Source: Maridesulfovibrio zosterae DSM 11974 (GTDB lineage Bacteria; Desulfobacterota; Desulfovibrionia; Desulfovibrionales; Desulfovibrionaceae). Taken from it: 64,000 nucleotides of DNA. How positions within the stretch are numbered: the stretch's first letter is position 1; every line of letters starts with the position of its first letter. Position numbers and translations under genes: made by a program. The DNA is taken from contig NZ_AUDC01000011.1 of NCBI RefSeq assembly GCF_000425265.1, forward strand, positions 434,001 to 498,000, written 5' to 3'. This document shows positions 16,371-25,162 of the stretch, piece by piece. Under the pieces are notes generated by a model, which was not told the DNA's origin, did not search any database, and was given only the letters and a program-made list of their open reading frames with translations.

Positions 16371-17549
16371 ATGAAAGCTCTCTATAAAGATAAAAACCTT
16401 CAAATTGTCTTTCTTGTAACACTTATAGCCATAATGGGGGTTTCAAGTATTATCCCCGCCCTTCCGTTAATAATAAATAAATTCGGACTTCACCCCTCAT
16501 CTGTAGGAATGATTTTCACTCTCTTTACTTTGCCGGGAATCTTTTTTGCCCCCCTAGCCGGTATTTTTGCAGACCGGTTGGGACGGAAAAAAATTCTTAT
16601 ACCGTCACTGCTGTTATTCGGAACAGCTGGGACAGCATGTTTCTTTGCCAGCAGTTATAGTTCACTTCTATGGCTGCGCCTGATTCAAGGAGTCGGAGCT
16701 TCAGCCATTGGAGTTATCAACCTGACCATTATAGGTGATCTGTTTTCCGGAAAAGATCGTATTAAAGCAATGGGCTTAAATGCCGGAGTACTTAGCATGG
16801 GGACTGCTATTTTCCCGGCAATAGGTGGCATACTTGCTCAGCTGGGATGGCAGGCACCATTTCTACTTTCGCTTTTAGCCCTGCCTTTGGCATGGATAGT
16901 GGCCTTCAAACTGGACAATCCAGAACCTAAATCTGACGGCAATTTCCAAAAATATTTGAGCGCAGCTATTTCCAGTATGAAAAATAAAGAGGTACTCAGC
17001 CTTTTTGCTATTTCCCTGCTTACTTTCATTATTCTATACGGACCAATCATAACCTACCTGCCGGTACTTATGAATTCACACTTTGCAGCATCCCCGCTAA
17101 TCATCGGGTTTGTTATCTCAAGTGCATCTTTTATCACCGCCATTGCAGCTTCACAGCTTGGGAGACTGGCTCATTTTATATCCCAGCCGACTATGATTGC
17201 AATTTCGGCGTTTGCGTACGCAGCTTCCATGATCGCAATGCCTTCTGCCGGTTCAGCACTGTGGTGTATTATTCCAGTCTGTTTATTCGGTCTGGGTCAA
17301 GGATTAAACATGCCGAATTCAATGTCCATGCTAACCGCAATTGCCCCCATGGAGCAACGGGCTATTTTTATGTCTATAAATGGAATGCTGCTACGTTTAG
17401 GGCAGACACTTGCCCCGCTGTTAATGGGATTGGTTTATGCTGGATTTAAATTAGATGCAGTATTTTACGCAGGTGCAGTCATCGCATTAGCAATGTTCTT
17501 AATAACAATAAAATATCTGAAAGGATTTGAAGCTGAGCCACTGCAGTAG
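16371..17549 (+). CDS. MFS transporter, drug-efflux (Bcr/CflA-like, 12 TM)
   Basis: The 392-residue protein has about twelve membrane segments. Between segments 2 and 3 is GIFADRLGRKKILIPSL, the MFS motif A, and motif C-like glycines occur in segment 5 (GILAQLGWQAPF). This fits proton-driven multidrug or metabolite exporters of the DHA1 family. AAAGGAATC stands before the ATG. The substrate cannot be told. It is transcribed away from the K+ channel gene. Confidence 0.85.
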   Translation: MKALYKDKNLQIVFLVTLIAIMGVSSIIPALPLIINKFGLHPSSVGMIFTLFTLPGIFFAPLAGIFADRLGRKKILIPSLLLFGTAGTACFFASSYSSLLWLRLIQGVGASAIGVINLTIIGDLFSGKDRIKAMGLNAGVLSMGTAIFPAIGGILAQLGWQAPFLLSLLALPLAWIVAFKLDNPEPKSDGNFQKYLSAAISSMKNKEVLSLFAISLLTFIILYGPIITYLPVLMNSHFAASPLIIGFVISSASFITAIAASQLGRLAHFISQPTMIAISAFAYAASMIAMPSAGSALWCIIPVCLFGLGQGLNMPNSMSMLTAIAPMEQRAIFMSINGMLLRLGQTLAPLLMGLVYAGFKLDAVFYAGAVIALAMFLITIKYLKGFEAEPLQ

Positions 17550-17654
17550 TTGTATTATATCGGCAACAGTTGACTAAATAAAAATTTAGGTACAATTTTC
17601 AATCGTTTTAAATGAGTAGAATTATTTTTTAACAAAAAAACATAAATTAAAAAA

Positions 17655-17846
17655 ATGAAAGCTGGCATTAAAAGATTTTTAGAACATATTTTCAACCCAC
17701 TCCATATTTATTGCAGACTTATGGATTGTGGAATTTCGGCACCGCGGGCAAAGAAATTTGCCCGGGTCTACGAGATATGTATATTTAAACCTGCAACATT
17801 ATGTATACCAGTGATTAAAATTAAACATCAAAAGCGGGTGAAGTAA
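17655..17846 (+). CDS. Possible small basic protein
   Basis: An open frame of 63 codons encodes a basic peptide with FNPLHIYCRLMDCGISAPRA and a second half rich in I, K and R. The sequence looks protein-like (two spaced cysteines, amphipathic start), but the ribosome site is poor (only A-rich sequence precedes the ATG). It overlaps the end of the convergent PilZ gene by 26 bases. No family is recognised. Confidence 0.4.
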   Translation: MKAGIKRFLEHIFNPLHIYCRLMDCGISAPRAKKFARVYEICIFKPATLCIPVIKIKHQKRVK

Positions 17847-18177
17847 GCTCCTTGTCTATTGAATCTGCATCATCTGAATTAAATTGAACAAGCCTTCTTA
17901 AATGAGTAAAACTCATGTCGTCCATAGAATGAAAATCAACAGCCAATCCTGAAGAATCTGACCGGACAACAATTGCCTCAATTCTAATCACAGCTTCTTC
18001 AGAAAGCAGAATAGAGACTTCACAGTCATCTCCTACTTTGAATTGCTCGACAGGATCACACAAAAGTCCTTTTAAACTTAGATTGTGACTTTCAGCATCA
18101 GTGTCAATTCCATCCTTATGTAACATTACTGTGAAACCGGCTTCTACGCGGGTTCTTCGTCTTTTATTCTGGTCCAT
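17821..18177 (-). CDS. PilZ-domain protein (c-di-GMP receptor candidate)
   Basis: The protein of 118 residues is a single PilZ domain. The c-di-GMP-binding RRxxR is present (KRRRTR, residues about 5-10) and the second motif appears as NLSLKGL (D/N-x-S-x-x-G) near residue 32. The ATG at 18177 is preferred because GGAG lies 7 bases before it; two TTG codons extend the frame upstream without support. It likely binds c-di-GMP and acts on an unknown partner. A second PilZ-like gene lies at 37331. Confidence 0.85.
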   Translation of the reverse strand: MDQNKRRRTRVEAGFTVMLHKDGIDTDAESHNLSLKGLLCDPVEQFKVGDDCEVSILLSEEAVIRIEAIVVRSDSSGLAVDFHSMDDMSFTHLRRLVQFNSDDADSIDKELTSPAFDV

Positions 18178-18554
18178 CAACAATCTCCATTGCTAATCAG
18201 ATGATAAAATTTATTTCTGCTAATTTCTTTGTAATCAAATTCATGTACTCCTGCAATATACGGAATTACTCAGTCATACCACAGCCAAAGCTATATGAAC
18301 ATTCAAGAAAATAAATTATCTCAGTCATATTTTACAACATAAAAGACATAACAAACTATATTACATACATAAGACAACTTTAGACTTGATTTAATTTACA
18401 TCATACCATAATTGAATGAGTATTCACTATCAATTTAAAAAACACCTTCCCCGTTCATGAAGTCTTTTTTTGACTATTCGCTGCCATTTTGACAAACAGT
18501 ATGGTAATTATGGTGTAGCGCGTTTTTTAATGAATCATTTTAAGGAGAAACAAA
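18178..18554. other. Intergenic region upstream of satP
   Basis: This stretch of 377 bases is AT-rich and has no gene. A TTGACA occurs about 60 bases before the satP ATG but lacks a good -10 box at the right distance. No known RNA motif was seen. Confidence 0.4.
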
Positions 18555-19112
18555 ATGGAATCAAAACTCGCAAATCCCGCACCTCTAGGGCTTATGGGCT
18601 TTGGAATGACGACTATTTTACTCAATATTCACAATGCCGGTTTTTTCCCCATCAGTTCCATGATTCTTGCCATGGGAATTTTCTACGGCGGGATTGCCCA
18701 GATCATTGCAGGAGTGATGGAATTTAAAAAAGGCAATACTTTCGGTACAACAGCATTTACATCATACGGACTATTCTGGATGACACTCGTTGCCCTTATA
18801 GTCATGCCTAAACTTGGCTGGACTGAAGCAACTCCTCATGCTTTTATGGCCTGGTATCTGGTGATGTGGGGAACATTTACCCTGTTCATGTTCGTTGGAA
18901 CTCTTAAAAGCAATAAAGTTCTTCAGTTCATTTTCTTTTCACTTACTATACTCTTCTACCTGCTTGCTATCCGTGACTTCACACACAATGCCCTTATAGG
19001 TACAATTGCAGGCTATGAAGGCATCGTCTGCGGTGCATCTGCTTTCTACCTTGCTATGGCTGAAGTTATAAATGAAGTACATGGACGTACTATTCTGCCT
19101 ATCGGTGAATAA
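18555..19112 (+). CDS. satP: Acetate/succinate transporter of the GPR1/FUN34/YaaH family
   Basis: The 185-residue protein has six membrane segments and begins with [14 protein letters not shown], the family signature near the first helix. [22 protein letters not shown] is the second conserved block. Members carry acetate, succinate or ammonium across the inner membrane. AAGGAG precedes the ATG. It is a single gene with its own terminator. Acetate is the usual end product of incomplete oxidisers, which fits an acetate exporter or importer here. Confidence 0.9.
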   Translation: MESKLANPAPLGLMGFGMTTILLNIHNAGFFPISSMILAMGIFYGGIAQIIAGVMEFKKGNTFGTTAFTSYGLFWMTLVALIVMPKLGWTEATPHAFMAWYLVMWGTFTLFMFVGTLKSNKVLQFIFFSLTILFYLLAIRDFTHNALIGTIAGYEGIVCGASAFYLAMAEVINEVHGRTILPIGE

Positions 19113-19194
19113 TTCACTAATAGCCTAAAAAAGTTATGCAACAACAAGAATTTAAAATATAAGTCGGCGTAACTAAGTCTTACGATTGTCATTT

Positions 19195-19240
19195 AAGGCG
19201 ATAAATTTTGATATTGATTCAAAATTTATCGCCTTTTTTA
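19195..19240 (+). terminator. Terminator behind satP
   Basis: AAGGCGATAAATTTTGA pairs with TCAAAATTTATCGCCTT around TATTGAT and is followed by six T residues. Confidence 0.88.
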
Positions 19241-19512
19241 TTGCAAATATGACATAATTAAAAAGGATTACAGTTCTACCATCTATCATGTTAAATAGTG
19301 TCATTGCCCTAGATTGATCATGGGGATTACATTGTATTTAGACATATTTCCATGTTTGGGAAGAAAATCTTCTAGAGGAAACCATCACTCTCTTTCTGAA
19401 AAGGTGCAAAGCCGCAGGGTTTCCCTTGGAGTCAATTTAAATTATAGCTGTCAGGGCATAAAGAGACAGAACTTAAATGATTCACAAATAAATTTCAGGA
19501 GTACATCATACA
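19241..19512 (+). other. Leader region of argB with a weak GEMM-like motif
   Basis: No gene is seen. Around 19374-19430 the order GGAAACC, a CATC/GGTG hairpin, TGCAAAGCC and AGGGTTT resembles the core of c-di-GMP-I (GEMM) riboswitches. The first box lacks the C of GGCAAACC and the 3' receptor hairpin is not clear. The outer GCCCTAG and GTCAGGGC could close the element. This is a weak visual match only. Confidence 0.2.
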
Positions 19513-20397
19513 ATGAATATGGACAGAGATATTATAAAAGCCAAACTTCTTATTGAATCACTGCCTTACATAAAAGAATTCTACGGAGAAACAATTGTTA
19601 TAAAGTATGGCGGGAATGCCATGATCGATGAGGCTCTTAAGCGCGCTTTTGCTCTTAATATAATCCTGCTCAAATACATCGGAATCAATCCGGTTGTAAT
19701 ACATGGCGGCGGCCCTCAAATTCAAAAAATGCTCAGCGCATTAAGTATCGACAGTCAATTTAAGAGCGGATACCGGGTTACAGATGAAGCAACTATGGAT
19801 GTAGTTGAAATGGTTCTTGTCGGACAGGTTAACAAGCAGATTGTCAACCTCATCAACCTTAACGGTGGTAAAGCTGTAGGACTGTCCGGCAAAGACGGTA
19901 TGCTGCTTAAAGCGGAAAAAAAAGAACTGGTAGTTGAATCAGAGGCAAAAGCTCCGGAAATTATAGATCTGGGAAAAGTCGGTGAAGTCACCGAAGTAAA
20001 TACAACTTTGATTAAAACATTACAAAAAGACGGCTTTATCCCCGTAATTGCTCCTGTCGGAGTAGATGAAGAAGGATCAACCTACAACATTAATGCTGAC
20101 TCGGTTGCCGGAGCTGTTGCGGCAGCGATGGGAGCAAAACGCCTGCACTTGCTGACTGATGTCGTAGGACTGCTTGATGCTGACAAAAATCTTATTTCTT
20201 CTATGAGCTGCCGTGAAGCGGCTGAAGCAATTGATTCCGGTGTTGCAACAGGTGGAATGATCCCAAAACTGAGCTGTTGCCTTGAAGCTGTTCACTCCGG
20301 TGTTGAAAAAGCACACATTATCGATGGACGGGTTGAAAACTGCGTACTGCTTGAACTCTTCACCAAAAACGGGATCGGAACTGAAGTTGTCGGTTAA
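19513..20397 (+). CDS. argB: Acetylglutamate kinase
   Basis: ArgB phosphorylates N-acetylglutamate, the second step of arginine synthesis. The 294-residue protein has VIKYGGNAM (ATP-binding), [14 protein letters not shown], and [19 protein letters not shown], then [18 protein letters not shown] at the C-terminus, all typical. Its length and N-terminal helix suggest the arginine-inhibitable type, which is inference. AGGAG is 12 bases before the first ATG. mobB follows after 18 bases. Confidence 0.95.
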   Translation: MNMDRDIIKAKLLIESLPYIKEFYGETIVIKYGGNAMIDEALKRAFALNIILLKYIGINPVVIHGGGPQIQKMLSALSIDSQFKSGYRVTDEATMDVVEMVLVGQVNKQIVNLINLNGGKAVGLSGKDGMLLKAEKKELVVESEAKAPEIIDLGKVGEVTEVNTTLIKTLQKDGFIPVIAPVGVDEEGSTYNINADSVAGAVAAAMGAKRLHLLTDVVGLLDADKNLISSMSCREAAEAIDSGVATGGMIPKLSCCLEAVHSGVEKAHIIDGRVENCVLLELFTKNGIGTEVVG

Positions 20398-20415
20398 ACA
20401 GGAGCTTATAATCTT

Positions 20416-21126
20416 ATGAAAGCTATTGCCATTGTAGGAAAGAAGAAAACAGGAAAAACCACTTTAGGGCTGGCCCTAGTAAAAAATCTTACAGCAAAAG
20501 GACTTAAAGTCGGAGTGGTGAAACATTCCCACCATGGCTTTGATGGTGCAGAAGGAGCTGATACCGAAGAATATAAAAGAATTGCAGCTTCTGTAGCGGC
20601 ATATTCCCCTTCACAGTCATTTGTCTCATGGAATGCTGAGAGGACAGTGCAGGACCTTATTCCTCTCATGGGCGTTGATGTAATAATTATGGAAGGTGGT
20701 AATAAAGTAGGTTGGCTGCCACGAATAATCATGGTCAGAGAGGATGCCGATGATAAAGATTTTTATCCAGAACTGGCTCTTGAACAGGTTCCAGCCTGCA
20801 CTCGCGAAAATCCTCCATCAGCCGAAGAAATCGAAAAACTGGCTGACATGGTTATGGACAAAGGTTTTATACTTCCGGGCCTCAACTGCGGCGAATGCGG
20901 CCGCGAATTCTGCATGAATTTCGTAGCAGATATCCTCACCGGCAAGGCCAGAATTTCCGGTTGCAAGGCAATGTCCGGAGAAATGAGCGTGACCTGTAAT
21001 GGGGCAGAACTAGGATTTAACCCCTTTGTTTCTGATATTCTTTCTGCTGGAATCACAGCCATGTTGAAGCAGCTTAAAGGTTATGTGCCGGGAGAAATTG
21101 AAATTAAAATAAAAAACGGCAGTTAA
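20416..21126 (+). CDS. mobB: MobB-type GTPase with C-terminal Fe-S cluster domain
   Basis: The N-terminal part (residues 1-150) is MobB: the P-loop is VGKKKTGKTTL (about 7-17) and VVKHSHHGFD and DVIIMEGGNK are further family motifs. It helps form molybdopterin guanine dinucleotide. The C-terminal part (about 155-236) has CGECGREFC and a fourth cysteine after GKARISGC, the pattern of a four-cysteine [4Fe-4S] domain. This addition is not in enterobacterial MobB, which is about 170 residues. It lies directly before two moeA genes, so the molybdenum-cofactor role is well supported. Confidence 0.88.
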   Translation: MKAIAIVGKKKTGKTTLGLALVKNLTAKGLKVGVVKHSHHGFDGAEGADTEEYKRIAASVAAYSPSQSFVSWNAERTVQDLIPLMGVDVIIMEGGNKVGWLPRIIMVREDADDKDFYPELALEQVPACTRENPPSAEEIEKLADMVMDKGFILPGLNCGECGREFCMNFVADILTGKARISGCKAMSGEMSVTCNGAELGFNPFVSDILSAGITAMLKQLKGYVPGEIEIKIKNGS

Positions 21127-21130
21127 AACA

Positions 21131-22372
21131 ATGAATCACGACTTTTTTAATATCATCAGCAGAAAAGAATTTGAGTTATTACTTCGAACTTTTCAGGCAA
21201 CAGAACTGACACAAATTCCTATTGCAGATGCGTTCGGACTGGTGCTGGGTAATGATATTGTTTCCCCGGAAGACCTGCCACCTGTAAATCGTTCCTGTAT
21301 GGACGGATACGCCGTCAATGCAAGTGATGCTTTCGGAGCGTCAGAGACAAATCCGGCTTACCTTGAATGCTGCGCTAAACTCAGCGTAGATGAAGCTCCC
21401 AGCTTTACTCTGAAATCAGGTGAATGTGCCTCCATTCCCACTGGAGGAACTCTGCCCGATGGATCTGATGCAGTTGTCATGGTAGAGCATACTCAGGAAC
21501 TTGGATCAGGGACTATAGAGATACGCAAATCTTCTGTTCCCGGCGAGCACACCATGCTTAAGGGAGAAGATGCAGCCAAAGGAAGCGTTATTTTTAAAGC
21601 CGGACATAGAATCCGTTTTCAAGATGTAGGACTGCTTGCTGCACTGGGTATTAAAGAAGTTACAATCCGCAAGAAGCCAAGAGTAGGCATAATCTCCACA
21701 GGAGATGAACTTGTCGAAATAGATTTCCCCCAAAAGGCCGGAACTATCAGAGATGTTAATTCTCACACTCTGCGCTGCCTTGTTTCCTCAGCCGGAGCCG
21801 AGGCAGTAAATTATGGAATTGTACATGATGAGCTGCCAAAGTTGGAATTGACACTTACAAAAGCCATATCTGAAAATGATCTGGTACTACTTTCCGGAGG
21901 GAGCTCAGTTGGAATGCGTGACCTTACAGTTCAGGCAATCGAATCAATGCCTGAATCGGAAATACTTGCCCACGGGGTAGCTATAAGCCCCGGTAAACCT
22001 ACAATTTTAGGCAAAGCAGGTAATAAGCCTGTTCTTGGTCTTCCAGGTCAGGTAACTTCAGTACAAGTGGTTATGCTATCTTTAGTCATGCCATTTATCC
22101 GCCATCTCATGGGACAGAAGAATGCTTTTTCCACCTCTGACCGGCCAGTTATACAGGCAGAACTAGAACAAAACACAGTCTCAAAGCCTGGCCGTGAAGA
22201 TTACGTACGCATGAAATTAACTTCCCGCGAAGAAGGTATTCCACTTGCCAGTCCTGTCTATGGTAAATCAGGACTGCTCAAGACAATGATTCAGGCTGAC
22301 GGCTTAATGATTATCCCTGCTGATACGGAAGGCTTTTACGCCGGAAACATAGTTAATGTCTGGTTAATATAA
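21131..22372 (+). CDS. moeA: Molybdopterin molybdenumtransferase MoeA
   Basis: MoeA inserts molybdenum into adenylylated molybdopterin. The 413-residue protein has NRSCMDGYAVNA near the N-terminus, IPTGGTLPDGSDAVVMVEHT, and the molybdopterin-binding region GIISTGDELVE, LSGGSSVGMRD and VAISPGKPTILG. Domain IV at the C-terminus is complete. It starts 4 bases after mobB with no clear ribosome site, so translation is probably coupled. Another MoeA-type protein is encoded next; two paralogues may serve Mo and W or two insertion targets. Confidence 0.93.
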   Translation: MNHDFFNIISRKEFELLLRTFQATELTQIPIADAFGLVLGNDIVSPEDLPPVNRSCMDGYAVNASDAFGASETNPAYLECCAKLSVDEAPSFTLKSGECASIPTGGTLPDGSDAVVMVEHTQELGSGTIEIRKSSVPGEHTMLKGEDAAKGSVIFKAGHRIRFQDVGLLAALGIKEVTIRKKPRVGIISTGDELVEIDFPQKAGTIRDVNSHTLRCLVSSAGAEAVNYGIVHDELPKLELTLTKAISENDLVLLSGGSSVGMRDLTVQAIESMPESEILAHGVAISPGKPTILGKAGNKPVLGLPGQVTSVQVVMLSLVMPFIRHLMGQKNAFSTSDRPVIQAELEQNTVSKPGREDYVRMKLTSREEGIPLASPVYGKSGLLKTMIQADGLMIIPADTEGFYAGNIVNVWLI

Positions 22373-22386
22373 AAAGGAATCATATC

Positions 22387-24318
22387 ATGAGTGACCGCAA
22401 TATTTATCTAAAAACAATACCTGTTCCAGAAGCTGTTGCTACGGCTATCAACTCTCTTGATAGGGAGAAACTGATAAAGACAGAAATCATTCCCGTACAT
22501 GAGGCTCTTGGAAGAGTTACGGCAAAAGCTGTAACAGCCCGCTGTTCTTCCCCGACATATCATTCTGCGGCAATGGATGGATATGCGGTTAAAAGTAATA
22601 CAACTTTCACAGCCCGTGAAGGACAGCCGGTAAGCCTTATTAAAAATGATAAATGCATTCCGATAAACACGGGAAATCCCCTTCCTGATGGTATGGATGC
22701 TGTCATCATGATAGAACATATCGTAGATAACGGTGATTCAATAATCATCGAAACACCTGCTTTCCCATGGCAGCATGTTCGCAGGATAGGAGAAGATATT
22801 GTTGCCACGGAAATGCTTCTGCCGCGCAACCACACAATTTCATCTTTTGACATCGGAGCTCTGCTCTCTGCCGGAATATTTGACTTAAACGTATATGAAA
22901 AAGTACGAATGACCTTCATTCCTACCGGAGATGAGATCCTTCCATTTGCGGATCGCCCCACCCCTAGACCTGGACAGGTCATTGAATCCAACTCGCAGGT
23001 ATATAAATCATTAGCGGCTGGAATTGATATTGAATTCAAAGCAACCGCACCAGTTAACGACAAAGAAGATCTTCTTCTGGAAGCTGTAAGCAAAGCTCTG
23101 GAAGAATCACATATAGTTGTTGTGGGAGCTGGATCATCTGCTGGAAGTAAAGACTTTACCAGCAGGGTTTTTGAAAAAGTAGGCACATTACTTGTGCACG
23201 GCATAGCAGTCATGCCCGGAAAGCCTACAGTACTCGGAACGGCAGGAGGAAAACTTCTAGTCGGTGCTCCGGGCTATCCGGTCAGTGCTGTCGTATGTTT
23301 TGAAGACGTATTGACACCGATAATTTCATGGCTCTCAAGTAAAAATGCCCCGGAGCGCACTAAAGTACAGGTTAGACTTGCCCGTCGAACTCCATCTAAA
23401 CCAGGACTGGAAGAAATTGTCAGACTTGCTGTAGGTAAAGTAGGTGAAGAACATATTGGCGTTCCACTCTCAAGAGGAGCGGGAATGATTACAACTCTGA
23501 CTAAGGCGCAAGGGTTTACCCGTATTGCAGCAGACAGCGAAGGAGTTGAATTAAACGACACCATAGAAGTAGAGCTTTTCTCCAAACGGGCTGCTCTGGA
23601 CAAGATTATCATGCACGTCGGAAGCCATGACAATACGATAGACCTGCTCGGTGACTTGCTTATGGGTGCAAAGACTCCACTACGCCTTGTTTCAACTCAC
23701 GCCGGTTCCATGGGCGGACTTACAGCTCTAAAAAACAATATGGCTCTTTTTGCAGGTGCTCATCTGTTCGATCCTGAATCTAAGGATTTCAACTTCCCAT
23801 TCTTGCACAAATACCTGCCTGACCTTGAAGTAAACGTCATAAACCTTGCTATCCGCCATCAGGGATTCATCGTTCCTAAAGGTAATCCACAAAAAATTAC
23901 AGGGATAGAATCCTTAGGTAATGGTGACATAAATTTTATTAACCGTCAGCGAGGAGCCGGGACACGAATTCTCTTTGACTACCACATGAATAAGGCAGGG
24001 CTTAACCCAGATACAATCATGGGGTATAGTCGCGAAGAGTACACCCATATGGCTGTAGCCGCCAATATACTTACAGGTGCGGCTGATTGCGGTCTGGGAA
24101 TATTTGCTGCTGCCAAAGCTCTTGATCTAGACTTTATTCCACTGGCCCATGAAAGATATGATCTTGTAATACCATGTAAATATTTAAATGATCCACGTAT
24201 GACAGCACTTATCAACCTGATTAAATCAGATGAGGTAAAAAATGCTATCAACAAGCTTGGCGGATACGAAACAACACTCACGGGCCAAGAAATGAAACCG
24301 GGAATGGGGCTGGGATAG
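22387..24318 (+). CDS. MoeA fused to a C-terminal periplasmic-binding-like (LysR-substrate type) domain
   Basis: The 643-residue protein begins with a full MoeA (residues about 1-405: YHSAAMDGYAV, INTGNPLPDGMDAVIMIEHI, FIPTGDEI, VGAGSSAGSKD, VMPGKPTVLG). Residues about 415-640 form a PBP-like domain with GSHDNTIDLLGDLL, STHAGSMGGL and NRQRGAGTRILFDY, a pattern shared with ModE/LysR-like anion sensors. Such MoeA-PBP proteins exist in anaerobes; the added domain may sense molybdate, tungstate or cofactor. It lacks a signal peptide, so it acts in the cytoplasm. AAGGAA precedes the ATG. Confidence 0.9.
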   Translation: MSDRNIYLKTIPVPEAVATAINSLDREKLIKTEIIPVHEALGRVTAKAVTARCSSPTYHSAAMDGYAVKSNTTFTAREGQPVSLIKNDKCIPINTGNPLPDGMDAVIMIEHIVDNGDSIIIETPAFPWQHVRRIGEDIVATEMLLPRNHTISSFDIGALLSAGIFDLNVYEKVRMTFIPTGDEILPFADRPTPRPGQVIESNSQVYKSLAAGIDIEFKATAPVNDKEDLLLEAVSKALEESHIVVVGAGSSAGSKDFTSRVFEKVGTLLVHGIAVMPGKPTVLGTAGGKLLVGAPGYPVSAVVCFEDVLTPIISWLSSKNAPERTKVQVRLARRTPSKPGLEEIVRLAVGKVGEEHIGVPLSRGAGMITTLTKAQGFTRIAADSEGVELNDTIEVELFSKRAALDKIIMHVGSHDNTIDLLGDLLMGAKTPLRLVSTHAGSMGGLTALKNNMALFAGAHLFDPESKDFNFPFLHKYLPDLEVNVINLAIRHQGFIVPKGNPQKITGIESLGNGDINFINRQRGAGTRILFDYHMNKAGLNPDTIMGYSREEYTHMAVAANILTGAADCGLGIFAAAKALDLDFIPLAHERYDLVIPCKYLNDPRMTALINLIKSDEVKNAINKLGGYETTLTGQEMKPGMGLG

Positions 24319-24369
24319 ATTAATAAACTTTAAAATTTCAATTTCAAAACAAAACTATAATAAATAACA

Positions 24370-24408
24370 AATGGGTAGACACTGATAAGTTATCAGTATC
24401 TACCCATT
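24370..24408. terminator. Bidirectional terminator between the moeA fusion and cytochrome b genes
   Basis: AATGGGTAGA-x-ACTGATAA pairs with TTATCAGTA-x-CTACCCATT almost perfectly, with T runs outside the stem. The two flanking genes are convergent. Confidence 0.8.
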
Positions 24409-24512
24409 CTTTATAAAAACATCAGGTTACAATTTAAGGATCAAGATTCTCGCCTCTCACCAGGAGGTTTGCTCATTTGATAATGAACCTTTCATTCCTG
24501 AAAACCTACAAC

Positions 24513-25160
24513 CTACTTCTTGTGAACTTCCCAATCTTCCGCCTTGTAATCTTCAGGAACTTCTTCCCATCCACTGAACATAGCGGCAATGTGTGCGGTT
24601 ATGTTATGCCCTGTGGTGGTCATGTAGATGTGCACTATCAAGAAGGCAAGCAATGCAAAAGCACACCCCATATGAATACTTGCTACGACCTCAAGACTTA
24701 AAAAATCAAGCCCGTAGGACGGCCAGTCATTATATGTCCAGTACAACAGCCCGGTAACCATCTGCAAAGGAAGAAGGATTGCAGAAAGTCCCAGATAGAC
24801 TAACCGTTGCAAAGGATTATGTTTAGCATCCTCGCTCTTCTGGACAGGGTGTGCTTCTCCCTTGAAAATACCTGAGGCATAATACATGGCTACAGCGAAC
24901 AGCTTCTTTGAGGTAGGAATATACTGCTTCCATTCTCCGGTTGTAAGTAACCAGAAGATAATGAACACGAATAGAATCAGCCAACTGATACCAAGTGTAT
25001 TATGCAGATCAACGGCCTTTTCAAACCCCATAAAGGTTATCACGCCATGCACTTCCATACCGGTGAGCATAAGCAGACAAATGAGAATGGCCTGTGTCCA
25101 ATGCCAGAAACGCTCGAAACGGGAATATAGATATATTTTCTTCATATTCTGTGCGGTCAT
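24513..25160 (-). CDS. Membrane-bound cytochrome b subunit
   Basis: The 215-residue protein has four to five membrane segments. Histidines at FERFWHW, AVDLHNTLG, ASIHMG and FLIVHIYM are placed like the heme b ligands of the PhsC/HydC/FdhC-type cytochrome b family. It should exchange electrons between quinones and the periplasmic partner encoded just upstream. The ATG at 25160 has GGAGG 8 bases upstream and lies 2 bases after the stop of the octaheme gene. It is the last gene of the operon and is followed by a terminator. Confidence 0.87.
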   Translation of the reverse strand: MTAQNMKKIYLYSRFERFWHWTQAILICLLMLTGMEVHGVITFMGFEKAVDLHNTLGISWLILFVFIIFWLLTTGEWKQYIPTSKKLFAVAMYYASGIFKGEAHPVQKSEDAKHNPLQRLVYLGLSAILLPLQMVTGLLYWTYNDWPSYGLDFLSLEVVASIHMGCAFALLAFLIVHIYMTTTGHNITAHIAAMFSGWEEVPEDYKAEDWEVHKK

Positions 25161-25162
25161 GA

